Shown: in pieces, positions 25,901 to 40,600 of the stretch
Layout: each line of letters begins with the position of its first letter
Position numbering within the stretch: position 1 is the stretch's first letter
DNA from: Lineus longissimus
Taxonomy: Eukaryota > Nemertea > Pilidiophora > Heteronemertea > Lineidae
DNA: 64,000 bases
Assembly (NCBI RefSeq): GCF_910592395.1
Contig: NC_088314.1
Coordinates: forward strand, 2,728,001 to 2,792,000
Direction of reading: 5' to 3'
Notes under the pieces: model-generated
The model's input: only the letters and a program-made list of their open reading frames with translations
What the model was told of the DNA's origin: nothing
Databases searched by the model: none
Made by a program: the position numbers and the translations under genes

Positions 25901-28208
25901 AATAACGCCAAAGCCCTATTTCATCTTTTCAGGATATTGAGCTTAATACTTATATTCCGTCAACTGCATGTACATCCTGTTCTCGAGACAATCGAGTGGC
26001 TGATCCAAGTATCCACATGACATCGCACGAGTAGAGTACATGTACGTGATAAAGCGCTTTGAGAATGCGTGCACGGTATACAGCTTTACGGAAGAACTTT
26101 CTTTCATTTTTCATCACAGGTTTCAGTTGCACCACGAGCTTGACCAGGGTGGCCCGCTCGACTGGAAGGAAACGGGTCACAAAGCGGCATTCTTGGACAA
26201 GTTGATGGAAGATATCCCAGGACTCGACAACTACAATGCAACATTAGAAGATGATGCGTTCGGTTTCAAAGCCTATAAACTTGGCGAGATGGATCCAAAC
26301 GCAGCTACATTGAATGCCGCTTACTACCATCGGTATGTACACGACGTCAAGATACGGTAAACAGGATGCGAAACAGTACATGTATCTCTTGCACGGTAGA
26401 CTAAAGGATAGAAGTAAACACTGAATGCAATTTCCTAAATAAACTCTTTTAGCAACAGCGTAAACGTGCGGTAACATGATGTCCAGGACATCAGTAGTGC
26501 AAGCATTTTACACCATTGTGTCCGGTCTGCAGCAGCTTCCTCAAGGTCTCCACCTACACCTGCAGTTGCTACATCCCGCTTCACCACGACCAACCATCTC
26601 ACTCTGGTTCTTCCTCGTCTCCTTTTGCCCCTGGGCCAATTCCGGGAGCTAGTGCAGCTGCCTCTTTTGGAGTCCGCCTTCTTCCATGCGGACAACATGT
26701 CCGTACCGCCGGAGGCGTCTGATATCATGTTTTAAAACTCCTGACTTTTTGTTCCAGATATTTCAAAGAATTTAAGAAGGGGGCCATGGGTTCGGGGAAT
26801 CGGAAGCGAGGCTTTTCAGACCCGTCTGTTTTCATGGCGATGACGTCACAGGAACAGGTAGCGCCATCTACCCTCGCGATGTGTTCAAAGAATGGGAGAA
26901 ATTGTAAATATTACAAGTACGTCGCCTCAGCTTCTCTGGCCACTTTTGCAACGAACGGTGTAATATTTGTCTCTCCTTTTGAACGATTTTCCATGATAAG
27001 ACATTCACCAAGAGGGCGCTGACATTAATGCTATGCAAGTTCTGAAACAGAGGTGCAGAAGCTGAATGAAACAGAGTCCAATTACTGTTTTGCCTTTGGT
27101 CAACCGACATGCTCTCACACTGTCGGGGTAATATCAAACATCTGTTCTGGACTTTATTTCATAGCCTACCAGAATAATAACTTCATCCTTGTTTTATTTA
27201 GACAACGTTGGACCTATGCGATACCCTTGGAAATTATCTACACCACACCGCTTCAGACCTGGAATCCACTTGACCTCGCGTACCACGGGAATTTCAAAGA
27301 AGCTCCTGCCGCGGTCGTTACTGGTGGGAGCTTTACGGATGGGAGAATCAAGATGGGTACACGAAATGGTAGGTCAGGTGACAAGGCCTACAATGGCACC
27401 AACAGTAATACTTATTACCTGACGCCGAAAGCCTTCTTCACGGGAGGAGAGGTGAGTTGGCGTATGACGCTATTTACCATTCCAGATACTGTATCAAGCG
27501 CAGGGTTTGGAGGCTTCAGCGGGGGATGAGGAGTCACTCAAGATTTCGCAACGAACAGGTAGAAATGACGAAGTACGAAGTATAGGCCCATGTACTTTAT
27601 CGACAACGGTTTTGGAAAAAAAATCCCTTATTCCTAGTGCTAAGTATGAAAGCCGACTCACGAGTGCGTGTACATGTATGATACCGCCGATGAAAGGGAT
27701 AGAAGAAACTCTATTGTACTCTTATTTGACCCCCGCTGAGAAATGAGTTGACGTGTTATACCAAACACCACGGAATCTCCCTGTGCAACACAGCAATGAT
27801 GAGGATAAATTAGACAGCTTTACATCTCCGTTTCCTAATAAGGGTGACTTACATATTGTAATTCAATGGTTTCTTCAGATTAGTGAAAAGGATGCTGCCG
27901 ATACCGCCAAGAATTCAGTCTATGTTCTTGACAAGAACAATGTCGTTCAAGCGGTTAGCTCCTCGGGTATCAGAGTACACCTCCCGAACATTCCCGATGT
28001 TGGCGTGCTCCGTCAAAGATGGCCGATCATGCCAGTCCATGGTGAAGGCAGCGCCGTTTGGAAGGAGATGGATGCACTAAAGGATATAATCATGAACGGG
28101 CAAACAAACTGTAAAATGCTGTACGAACAGCAATCCTGCAGTGCGAGTGCCACGGGAGGACGAAAGAAGAGAGATATGGAAGAGATTGATCCCGAATTTG
28201 ACGATTGA
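22991..28208 (+). CDS. unrecognised secreted protein, tandem family copy B
   Basis: This is a near-identical paralogue of copy A and the most intact copy. Ten exons join in phase to 639 residues: 22991-22993 (ATG only), 23352-23551, 23862-24076, 24654-24829, 25085-25335, 25657-25779, 26120-26332, 26758-26916, 27202-27451, 27879-28208. It has the same signal peptide (MWQYALILLLVLVTSSLCA), coiled-coil head, HNHANH motif and cysteines as copy A. I count about 28 amino-acid differences by eye. They concentrate in the coiled-coil exon (7 of about 66 residues) and at the start of the last exon. The C-terminus continues past GGRKK to an acidic tail (RDMEEIDPEFDD) that copy A loses to a stop. No known domain is recognised and function is unknown. 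Confidence 0.82.
26500..26725 (-). mobile_element. non-LTR reverse transcriptase relic in intron 7 of copy B
   Basis: This corresponds to the relic at 19690-19915. On the minus strand it shows GKRRRGRTRVRW followed by ADRTQW. Its presence at the same place in A and B shows the insertion came before the A/B duplication. Confidence 0.68.
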
Positions 28209-28260
28209 TTTACTGTTTAAAGTGGAAGCACTGATATATATATATCAATGATACATGTAA

Positions 28261-28266
28261 ATTAAA
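28261..28266 (+). promoter_or_regulatory. candidate polyadenylation signal (ATTAAA) of copy B
   Basis: It lies 53 bases after the copy B stop and matches the ATTAAA after copy A, preceded by 'atgatacatgtaa' in both. Confidence 0.4.
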
Positions 28267-28525
28267 CTTTTCGTCTAGTATTTCTGTAAAGCATTAATTT
28301 CGATGCAGGATTTGCCTCGAGTTGCGTCTTCTTCCATTCTCAAAGCAGATCGAAGGTTATTATCTCTACCAATACAGATGTTATAAATTAACGTAGGCGT
28401 CAGAATCAGAAATCAGAATCAACAGACCCGTTAGGCGATAGATCAGGTGCCACACCCATAAGAAGAACACACAACCCTGAACATAAAGTGTGTGATGAGT
28501 GACACCTGGACATATATTATTTTTC

Positions 28526-28752
28526 AGATTGTGCATGTGTATCTACATATCAGTTGATTCTGGACTGATCGACCTCTTTGATTCTGGCACCTTCACGTAC
28601 CTGTGATCCACGAATCGTGGAGTTGGTGAAACAAAATGGCGGCCTGTCTAGACCAAATTGTTAGACACCCGGACATAATCCTCCGGGTTCGAAAACCTCT
28701 CCTTCTCCATACATGTTCCCATAATTCAAGGCCACGTCTTATGGCGCTTACG
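28526..28752. other. ~225-bp segment present in unit B, absent from unit A
   Basis: Unit A reads 'atttttcgaaatgg' where unit B reads 'atttttc', then about 225 extra bases, then 'gaaatgg'. The ends share little homology. It is either an insertion in B or a deletion in A. No element structure or coding signal is visible inside. Confidence 0.5.
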
Positions 28753-29317
28753 AAATGGTGAACAGCCTCCAGTCAAGTGTTTAATCATCGTTGGCCCTCC
28801 TCACGGTACACATCCTGAACCTCAGATCAACACTCGGCACCCACGACCGAGCTTATGTGTGGGAGGGGAGGATGATGCGACCGACCCTGGATTTTTCGAG
28901 GATGCACGGTACATACACAGTTATGGGCAAATGGTGGTTAATCCCGATACATACTCGACCTAGAATAGGCGGCGAGAACCACTTTGATGTCTCATCAATT
29001 GCCTTTCATGACACCAGCAACAGCCTGAATATATATTGGTCATACGTGTATTGACTCAGGCAATTGTTGATGTAAAATGATCGAAATTTCCTGAATCTTT
29101 ATCAGTTCGATGCAGATGTCTTTTTACGTCCATTAACCAGGCGCTTTAAAAAAGTTATTCGGCATTGCGACTCTTATCTTTATCTTATCAATGAATCAGG
29201 CTTTAGAGCAGTTTAATAAATAGCCAACTGTTTGGAACCCATACTTCATGAAAGATTTAGTTTGGGTGGACGAATTTTGAGGAACTTCCGACTGAATCTG
29301 GGTGGCGCATAAGCATC

Positions 29318-32300
29318 ATGGTAAGTTTCCCCATTGAGCCCCGTGGTCCGCAAATGAGGGTTCAGTGTCCAATTACTCAGGCCTAGGCAAAACCAGATTT
29401 TATCCCATAACATAGTGAGCTATACATTTTAACCTTATAAGGAAATTCCGCCGGATTCGACGCCGAAATTGCCAGCATGTAGAGAACCAGAGTCTTTCAA
29501 GTTGAAAGATATGGGAGAACGAAGGAAATGTTTAGGGCTTAGATAGGTATGTAGTGGGCATCAGTATCTTCCGGAAATCATCTCGAAAAAGTGACCAAAA
29601 TACTCCAGTGACATTTGCCATCTTTTTCCAGTGGCGTATTAGGTCACTGCTTCTTGTCGTGTTCTTGGCGTCATCGAGGTGTCAGAGCAATTCAGATTTG
29701 AGCAAGCTGGAGAGCAAGATGCAGGATATGGAAGAGAAGTTGTCTGCGGTGTCGGGGAAGCTGACTGAGGCTGAAGGTCATCTGAATCTGCTGACTGGCC
29801 AGATGATGATGCAACAACTCGCTCACGAGGAGAAGATAAGGTACGGTTGGTCATAAAATACGTCTTGTGTAAAATCTCCAAGTCAGATCAGACACTAGAG
29901 CATGTGCTCCAGAACTGCCCAATCTGGGACACCGAGGGACTGGTCACATGGCCATACGGTGCATCCATGGACAATAAATCACAATAAATCACGATGTAAT
30001 TGATATATACTCACTAGGGCTGTTCGCGCGTTCGTAACGTTTTGGCGACATTGCGAATGTCGCGCACCTATCAACAGTCGCAATAAAGTAAGCTTACATT
30101 GTGTTGCACACACCAATGAAGAGCTGAAAATGGGCATACTGTCGTTCACGGAGGCAATTTCCTAGAATATTGTGGTGATACGGATACAGACTTGCTAGAG
30201 CAAGTCTTAACGAGACACCTCTTCCTCGATCACAAGAGAATGAACCAATCCCATAGGTTTCTCGGGAAATTTATTTCAATTGCGGAAAAAACTTATAACA
30301 TAGACATTGTATATATGCTAACTTTATCTTTTCCACGGATGATGTTCTGTTTCGGTCTTTTTAGAACCGACGGTGGCTCTGGGCTAAAGCAAAACCGAGT
30401 CGGCCATATCGGAACGCGTCCTTATCACGCTGAGTCCCATACTGGAGGCAGGTATGCGTCCATCCACAACCACAACAACCACATCCGAACCATCGGCATG
30501 GGGGAAGTCGTGGCAGTCCTCAACGGCGTCGAGTTTAAGACAAGGCACAATGACTTCCAACTGAAGATGCCTGTGACGAATGACACAACCTTTAAGGCTG
30601 TCGAGGACATCCCCTACCCTGAAGTCCCCCCAGAGGTACTGAACAAGGCGACACTGGATGAGCAGATCATCGAACTACGTAGATGGTTCAAGGCATGGAG
30701 CGCCTCTTACTATAGAAAGAGAGATTACAGAAAGTACTTCAAGGTATGTAAGTAAACAAAGACACGGGCCAAAGTCAAATGTAGCCAGAAAATGTTGATG
30801 CAGTTTGCAACTATAACTGACCCTAACCACCTTTCACCATCCACCTTCGCAACGTCCAGCGCTCTATAACTTCCTCAACGAAATGACCTGGCTGTGTCAC
30901 ATGAATCATCTCGTTCGATTGGTTCAATTCTGATGACTGAGCTGGTGAAGCAGGGTTGCGAGCCTCCGATTTGTCAATATAATTATGTCTATGATATATG
31001 CAACATGAGGAATATGGATGCATTTAATGACTAATTTCAGGCCAATGTTTGCTTCATGGAAGGTTTCTGGACCCTCCCGGATGGTTCCGGTAAGGTTGAC
31101 GAACCCTTTGACAGCGAGCGCCACGCCATCGACGCCGCATCCTGGCATGAATTGCTCCAAAAGATCAGATTTAGTGCTTACACCGGGAGGAAAGACGCTG
31201 GAGAGAACTATGCTTTCTTACCGACCAAGATTGTTGATGTCATCAATGGCTCCATTCCTGTTTACGCCCAGTGGAACTACAGGTCAGTAGGTAACTAGAG
31301 AAGGCGAGCTGCCTTTTCTGATGAGCAGAGAAATGTCGTAGAGTAGCACTATTCCTACAGATCATAAGAAGTGACGAAGAACGAGAATACTTGTACTTGT
31401 CTTAATCTGGGTGCATTAAGTCACCAGCTACTTTACATACTACAAACTTGATACAATTGCTTGACCATTGATTGGGAGACGCTCTGGATCAATATTTTCT
31501 GATGGTATACCGTCAGCCTCAGTGTTGTTGTTGTTCTGAGGCAATTTTCATACTTCCTTCCAACCATTCTCAAATAGTCCAACTCTCTCAAGACTGCATG
31601 TCTTCTACTTCATATTCAGGATAGTATGCCACCCGATCAGTCGTCATATTCCCCTCAATGCCTTCCGTGTTATCGATGACATCAACGCCAGAAAGAGGAA
31701 TGGCCAAACCATGAGTGACTTTGCTATGACAAGAGCTGCAAGGTAATACAAATTCACCCTGGAACTATTCTACCATGTTGTCTTCTCCGTTTAATAAGAT
31801 GTCTTACTGCATCACCCCTCCGCACCACTTCCCGCGACGAAATCAACAGTTCTAGGTTGTCAGCAGCTTCTTTCGTCCACTTCCTACGACCGACATGTAC
31901 GCGTGAAAGCAGGGATAAAGAGTGAGTCAACCATAAACTCAGACACCTTCCCGTCTGTCCTCACTTCATCAGGCGCCGCGGCGGAGGATTACTATTTGTT
32001 CTCGGTCGCCAGTTGCTCACAATTGGCCAACACGGAGAACAGAGAAATTCTCCACCGACCGTCTTATCCTCTCATCTCATCTGATCGCCTCTGTTTAGGT
32101 TTCAGCTGAACCCCAGAGGTAGAAGCAACTGGAAGGAGGGGACTCACCGCCGTGACATTATGGATTCGATAATGGAAGAAGTTCCCGGCCTCAACAACGG
32201 AGGAGCCAGCCTTGTGGATGATGCCTTTGGGTACCAGGCCGTCCCGATCGGAGCTAGGTCCAACGACCCGGATGGAAAACCATTGAATGTCGCTTATTAC

Positions 32301-33831
32301 CACCGGTAAGGGTAGCATGAGGCAAGATTCGGTGTCGACATGAGTAAAGTATCTGCAGAAGTTAATACCGGGTAGCAGGGTAGCAAAAGCTGTGGTAACT
32401 GTTATACATCTTCGATTATTGCAACGTACATCACTTCTATTTTCAGATACTTTTCCGAATTCAAGAAGGGAGCTATGGGAGGAACCGCAAGGAAACGCGG
32501 TTATTCAGACCTCGAGGTCTTTATGGCCATGACGACACAACCACGTGTGGCTTCATCCAAAACTACGCTATGCAAGAGAAAGAATTGCAAAGAATACGAG
32601 TAAGTTTCCGAATGAATTCCGTCCCCTGGGGAATAAGTCCTAACTTTTTGCTGATGATGGATTTGTGTGCACTGTTTAACCAATGGCCTTGTATGCCAAA
32701 CTGTTGCACCTGACTATCTTATTCCGAACTGCTTGTCTGTGAGGTTCTGAGATCCCTTTCATACCGTTTCTCTTTCTAGCACTCAATAAACAATGACGGG
32801 AAATTGTTGAAAACGCAGGGTATCGTAACACCGGACGGATACACCAGTGCAGTGTTTACAGTGATTCTGTTTCTGATATTTCCCCTCGTTGTTTAGGGAA
32901 CGATGGAAAACGTGAATGACATGTTTCTCTTTGTTCTCCCATTGGAAGGTCGCCGTCATTCAAGCTGTCAAAAATGTCGTACTCAACAAACTCCATTTCT
33001 CTTCTAGACAACGCTGGTCCTATGCCATCCCCCTGGAGATCGTTTACACCACACCTCTTAATAGCTGGAACCCTTTCGACATCCCGTACAGAGGCCCGTC
33101 AAGACAAGACAAGATTTCGGCGGCGAACAAGAGAAACGGCGGCTTCACTGTAGACACGGCTTTCAACGGGTCTAACAGCGCGCGGTTCTATCACACGCCA
33201 GTAGAATTCTTCAAAGGGGATGAGGTGAGGACATCATTCACGTAGACTAACTGAACATCGGCAACGAGCGTTGCGACTTTTCAAATGACGGACAGCATGA
33301 TACCTTCAATTTGAATGGTGGGGCTGCCTAATCATTAAAGGTTCTGACCGAATTGCCTCAACCACACGCAAACCCATGGTCATTTGCTGTCCCACTTCCC
33401 TAGCTTGTCAGTGTTGCAAACTTTCGTTTTGTCTGCCTAGCTACTTCGCAAATGCCAGAGATAATCAGAGATGGAGATAAACTATATTTCGACCCTCGAA
33501 ATTTGAATACTCTCGAAATCGATCTTTTCAGGTTTCTGAAGGTGATCAAGCCGACACTGCCCTTGACCGTCTTGGACTTCTTGATAGCAATGGTACCGTC
33601 CGCGCAGTCAAGTCGTCAGGTCTCCGTATTCATATCCCAGATATAGAGGGCGTGGGTATGCTCCGTCAAAGATGGCCGGTCGCACCCGTTCATGGTGAGG
33701 GCAGCGCTGTCTGGAAGGAGTTAGACGCACTGAAGGACATAACCATGGCTTACAAAGACAACTGTGGTCTGTTCTATGAGAAGGATGCATGTCCCGTGGT
33801 ACCTACCCCTACTAGCGGCACCAACGCCTAG
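29318..33831 (+). CDS. unrecognised secreted protein, tandem family copy C (diverged)
   Basis: Nine exons join in phase to 610 residues: 29318-29320 (ATG only, inferred from the A/B pattern), 29632-29840, 30365-30743, 31041-31282, 31620-31742, 32099-32305, 32447-32599, 33008-33224, 33532-33831. The signal peptide is MWRIRSLLLVVFLASSRC. A heptad-like stretch (SKLESKMQDMEEKLSAVSGK) predicts a coiled coil and leads to LLTGQMMMQQLAHEEKIR. The body matches A and B throughout, including IHNHNNHIRTIGMGE, GFWTLPDGSG, YTGRKDAGENYAFLPT, AFRVIDDINAR, YAIPLEIVYTTP and GMLRQRWPVAPVHGEGSAVW. All six body cysteines are kept. Exons 3 and 4 of A/B are fused into one 379-bp exon here. The C-terminal tail differs. 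Selection has clearly preserved the fold across a deep split; the function is unknown. Confidence 0.8.
29845..29976 (+). mobile_element. retrotransposon tail fragment in intron 2 of copy C
   Basis: It begins four bases after the exon 2 donor and matches 22399-22530, again encoding the TLEHVLQNCPIWD pattern. It is only a 3' fragment; no upstream reverse transcriptase is present. Confidence 0.62.
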
Positions 33832-33912
33832 AATTGCAGTTGATGCTCCTGATGTCGCGTTAACAAGCAGTGTTTCCGTATTAATGTTTAACCACATGTA
33901 GTCTGCGGCTAG

Positions 33913-33918
33913 AATAAA
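33913..33918 (+). promoter_or_regulatory. polyadenylation signal (AATAAA) of copy C
   Basis: A canonical AATAAA lies 82 bases after the copy C stop, a normal distance for a short 3' UTR. Confidence 0.55.
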
Positions 33919-34305
33919 ATGTTGCTTTCTTTACATTAGCTGCTTTAGAAGTTCTTTAAAAATTAAATCCAAGGATGACCGATGACGGGTGCGTGGTATT
34001 TTATATCTTGCCCACGAGGACGAAAACTGAATGTGATCTCGTCGATCTTAGTGCAGATTTGAATTGACGAAATCAGTGTGTGTGGATCGATGTGCATTTC
34101 AGGGAAAATCCAGCTAGTGATATGAACTTGGTGCGGATGTGAACTTGGAAACTATGGCCGAACTGCTCTACATGTTTATGCAAGGTTAATCAAACGGTTG
34201 TAGAATCAAGTGGGGAGTACGCAAAGGACGCTAAAGGGAAAGAAGTGCTAATGCTCGAGCAGTAATGAATAAACACTCGTCCTTAGTAATAAAATTGTAT
34301 AATAA

Positions 34306-34311
34306 TTTATT
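34306..34311 (-). promoter_or_regulatory. candidate polyadenylation signal of the calmodulin gene
   Basis: AATAAA on the minus strand, about 265 bases after the calmodulin stop codon. It fits a short 3' UTR in the gap between the convergent copy C and calmodulin genes. Confidence 0.45.
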
Positions 34312-34576
34312 CAAATACAGATCATTCCGACAAACAGTTCATTGATATTCTTGACCCATTTCTCTGAAAAGCGCATTATCGAAACCCCTAAGGGTATTTT
34401 GGATGTGTACGTATTTGTTGTCGCTGACAATGACAGTCCTCCAATATCACGATTCTTGGAAATCGGCATCAAATGAACTCCACAATTTCAAATTGAACTT
34501 CGGGCAAATGACTTTTGATGAGAATGTTTTCATGGTATAACTTGCACATCCGTGTGTGACGCGGTTTTCGGACAAC

Positions 34577-36695
<2,119 letters not shown>

Positions 36696-36734
36696 TTTGC
36701 TCTGTGGTGGGTGTCCTGGGTCGTTGCTGGTCGG

Positions 36735-36740
36735 TTTATA
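36735..36740 (-). promoter_or_regulatory. possible TATA box of the calmodulin gene
   Basis: TATAAA on the minus strand ('cacttataaaccg') lies 40 bases upstream of the calmodulin ATG. If used, the 5' UTR would be only 10-15 bases, so the assignment is tentative. Confidence 0.3.
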
Positions 36741-37611
36741 AGTGGAATCTCACAGCCCTTAGCGACCACGCGTTCCAATATCTCACTGAAACCGAGGCCG
36801 CAGTGGTGCATGCGGCCTGCATATTGATATCATAACGGATTAAGCGCGAAGGAAAACAAATCAACGACACAATTCTTGGTCACTATTATGGTATATATAC
36901 AATCACATTTTCGTAATCGATTTATGAACATTATTACCTCACGCACTTTATTGATAGGATATTTAATAGACCTCGCCTAGCGTCGTTAATATTTTACTGA
37001 GCCAATGCGTCATCGGTTGTGAATGGGTGGGTACCTGTTACATAACCATGGTTACAGACTAGCAGCCAAGTCAACTGTTGCTATCTGTCTATCTTTATGC
37101 CCGCAATTGCAATGCAGCAGTCAAAAATTGACAATAGAACGAAATATTCTTTATTGTGTTCATTTGACAGCTGATGTACATGTAGGGCCTACAGAATATA
37201 GACACTCTCTAAGGCACGTCTTCAACGTAATGTTCCACTGAAGGTAAGTTGTCACCTTGACAGGAACATTCATTCACCGCTTGCACTTCATGGCAGTAAC
37301 TGGAAGGAGCACAACGAAGCATAGAGCAAGGAAAGGGTGTTCTGAGCATCCGCCGGAATCTGAATTGATTAATTGAAACACGAACACTTTCAATTAGGTT
37401 AATCTCACTCACAGGCCACAGGCTAAAAAATTGCCTACAGATTATCAAATAGTCATTGGTAGACGAATGATAACTAATGTCTGAGTAATCACAAATGTCA
37501 CGAAGCGATAGCTTGATCACAATTCAATTCTTTCAGGAGTTTTCTGCATATTCAGTGCCTCTGCCAGCTCCATGTGGTTTGAGAAAAGGTCAAGGCCAAA
37601 TTTCGACACGA
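36741..37611. other. intergenic, no gene seen
   Basis: This lies between the calmodulin promoter and the 3' end of the PLP-enzyme gene. A minus-strand AATAAA at 37150-37155 could serve the PLP gene but is about 460 bases from its stop. No exon or repeat is recognised. Confidence 0.3.
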
Positions 37612-40600
37612 CTAATCTGATTTGACCTTCGACAGCGCCTGTGCTAGGTCCTTTTGAAGGTCGTCCGGGTCCTCGAGTCCCACGCTAAAAAAAAGGAAAT
37701 ATCGATGAGATCACTGTACGTTTTCATCTATGCAAGATCGTCAGTTTAACCATAATCGGAGGAGAACAGACAGCGTGCCCAAATTCGGACATATCGGACC
37801 GCATATCTTCCAAATCCGACAATAAAGGATGCTATACTGTTAGCTGCAATATATGTCACTTTCGGTTGCCACGGTAACACGATGTCCTAGTCAGAGTTCC
37901 TTTGACTTGTTGTGGACCCTCGTCTCACCTGAACCGAATGAGACCAGGTGTGATCCTCCCCGTCCGTCTTTCCTCGTCCGACATGACCATCGAGCCGTGG
38001 GTCATGGTCGCGGGATGCTCAATCAAGGACTCGACGCCTCCTAATGATACCGCCAGGTGAATCAACTTGACACCCTGGAACAAAACAAAATTGAACTCGT
38101 TCATTTCAATTTTATCATTTAGTCATCAAACGGGTTGATTAACGTCTGTGCGTTCCTAAAAGCTTGGGGATGTACACTGTAATACGATAATATGCAGTGT
38201 TACAATCCCTCTTAACAAAATTTTAAAATATTTCTCAAATAAACGTCTGAGAGTTTTAAGACCGAGATATAACGTAATATGTATTCTGAAGATAGGTCTT
38301 GTGTTTGTCTAAAAGGAGCCGCAATCTATATAGCAACCTTCCACCTTTTCCTCAAACCGCCTCCGTCAACCGTATAGTACGCCTTATACCCTGATTTTCC
38401 TGAAGTTCACTGAAAAGCTGAGAACTTCCAAAACACGTCGAAATAGGGTTGGAAAACTACATGGTTCTAACCTCGACTAATGTCTTTCCCGCCTCAATTC
38501 CACCCTTGATTTCGAAGGAGATCATGCCGCCAAATCCTTTTGGCGACATCTGCCTCTTGGCGATTTCGTGAGAGGGGTCTGAGGGAAGGCCCGGGTAGTG
38601 AACGCGGGCAATCTGCAAAAACAAACGAAGTATACTCTGGCCGATAAAGCATTTTCCTACAGAGAATGCGAGACAAGATTGTACTAATTCACCATTTCAG
38701 AGTGTTGTTGCTGTGAAGCATAAGTCAACAGCGCTTTTTTACCAAACTGCATGCTTCGTTTTCGTTGTGCTTATAGTGAGTGGTACCCACAACATGGCTA
38801 GTAGAGTTGGTACGTTTTCTTCTCCTCTTTATTAAGAAAACATACGTTATATAGGATACCTTTGGGTGTTTCTCGAGGAATGTCGCAAGTTTAAGAGCGG
38901 TTGAGCTTATCCGTTGCATTCTAATTGGCAGTGTCTTTATGCCTCTAATAAGAAGGGATGCATCCCATGGAGACTGCAGGAGAGAGAAAATTTGACTATA
39001 CATTAAATCTCCGGGTGATGTTGTCTCGACGAAATGCTACTACCAGAATCATTCTTAAAGAGAATCTAGATTCTAATTCTGAATAGATAGACGATGCTAT
39101 TACAAAACCGGTGCAAATATCACTATTTGTCGAGAAGCATTTATCATTGTGTCGGCCAGGGGTTTTCTTTTTGAGTAGTGATAGTTTTATACTTACAAGA
39201 GTAGCACCCATAGTGACTGCGATCACCTTTATCTTCTTCCAAAGTTCCACCGTTCGCAATGTCAAGCAGCCTCCGAGGAGGTCTGAGTGACCGCCAAGAT
39301 ACTTGGTGCTGGAAGGAAACAAAGGTTTACCTGAAAAACCCATCTTGACCCCCCCCCCCCCCCCCCCCCAGTGTCATTCTATATCGGAGTGGGATCGGTA
39401 ATGCTACCTCTTTGGCGTTTTCCAACTACTAAATGGCACTCCTCGGATAATATGCATAAAATCGTCACCTGGAAATCGCCCCTTTTCACATTGGTCCCAC
39501 GGACACATGATACACTCCGGACGCAGTAGACCGGCCTCGTCCTGCCGCCCGGTAAAAGGCGGAAGGATGATCAGGATGACGGAATGGACTGCATAGGAGT
39601 CTAACACATGATGTCTTACCGGTTATTTGGCTTGGACTCGTCGATCCCTTTGTTCGGGCATTTTCACGGGTAGACCAGGGACACAAACAATGGGAGGTAT
39701 CATAGGACCACCCCTAAGAAATGGCGTTGGGCCTCGTCCGACAGTGACCGAGGTCCTGTGTACTTTATTGGCAGACGACGTGGCACCTTACGACAAAATG
39801 CAATCAACTCCGGAAGGGAAAATCAAACTTACCAACTATGCATGGAAATATCGATGCCATATTTTATGGGCTGCTGAAGGTAAGGAGAGGCAAACGTGCA
39901 GTCCACGAATGTTACCAAGTTTGGGTGATCTTTGCCTAATTTTCCAAATTCCTCTAGATCTAAAACATCAATGGTCGGATTCCGTGGGACTTCCGCGTAA
40001 AGTAACTGAAAAGGTGGTGAAGTACCAATAATAAAATAGCGAAGAGATGGCTCAGGCTAACCAATAACTGGACTTTATTTACCTTAGTTTGGATTATGCC
40101 CGATGGACCCGCAAACTGTTATGAAAACATACGCACATCATCATAAGCATGTAGGCCCTACATCAATGCAGTTAGAACGAGTTGAACATGTTTTACAAAA
40201 ATTAAATATCGCAGAAGGCGAGTGTATCCAAGGACCTACCTTGGTATTGGGTTTGATTGCTTCCCTGTACTCCTTTACATTATTAGCCTCAATAAATGAC
40301 ACCTCAATCCCCAACCTGAGCAGCGTTCCCTTAGCGAACACGAGCGTCCCGCTGTAGACTGGCTCACAAATGACCACGTGATCTCCAGCAGAGAGCAAGC
40401 CAATCAGCGTCGTGGTAATGGCCGCCATTCCGGAAGTAAATACAATGCTTCCTGCTCCACCCTCCAAAGCGTTGATGCTGCATTCTGCAGCTTCACAGGT
40501 CGGATTGCCAAGTCGAGAGTATATGTAACCGCCCTGGGAATTAAAAAGGAAATGATTCAAATGTCATGCTGATAAAAGCGTTGAATATGAAAAACTAACA

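Larger units (their letters stand above)
22572..29439 (+). repeat. tandem segmental duplication, unit B
   Basis: This is the second copy of the 15771-22397 unit. B carries about 117 bp near 23000-23115 and about 225 bp near 28526-28752 that A lacks. A carries about 60 bp in intron 3 and about 40 bp before exon 7 that B lacks. Coding exons are the same length in both except the last. Confidence 0.9.

Noticed and set aside
39309-40239. Apparent loss of the PLP-binding Asp exon in the lyase gene
   Set aside because: Reading the minus strand shows the exon at 39833-40005 (FVDCTFASPYLQ) with matching phases on both sides.
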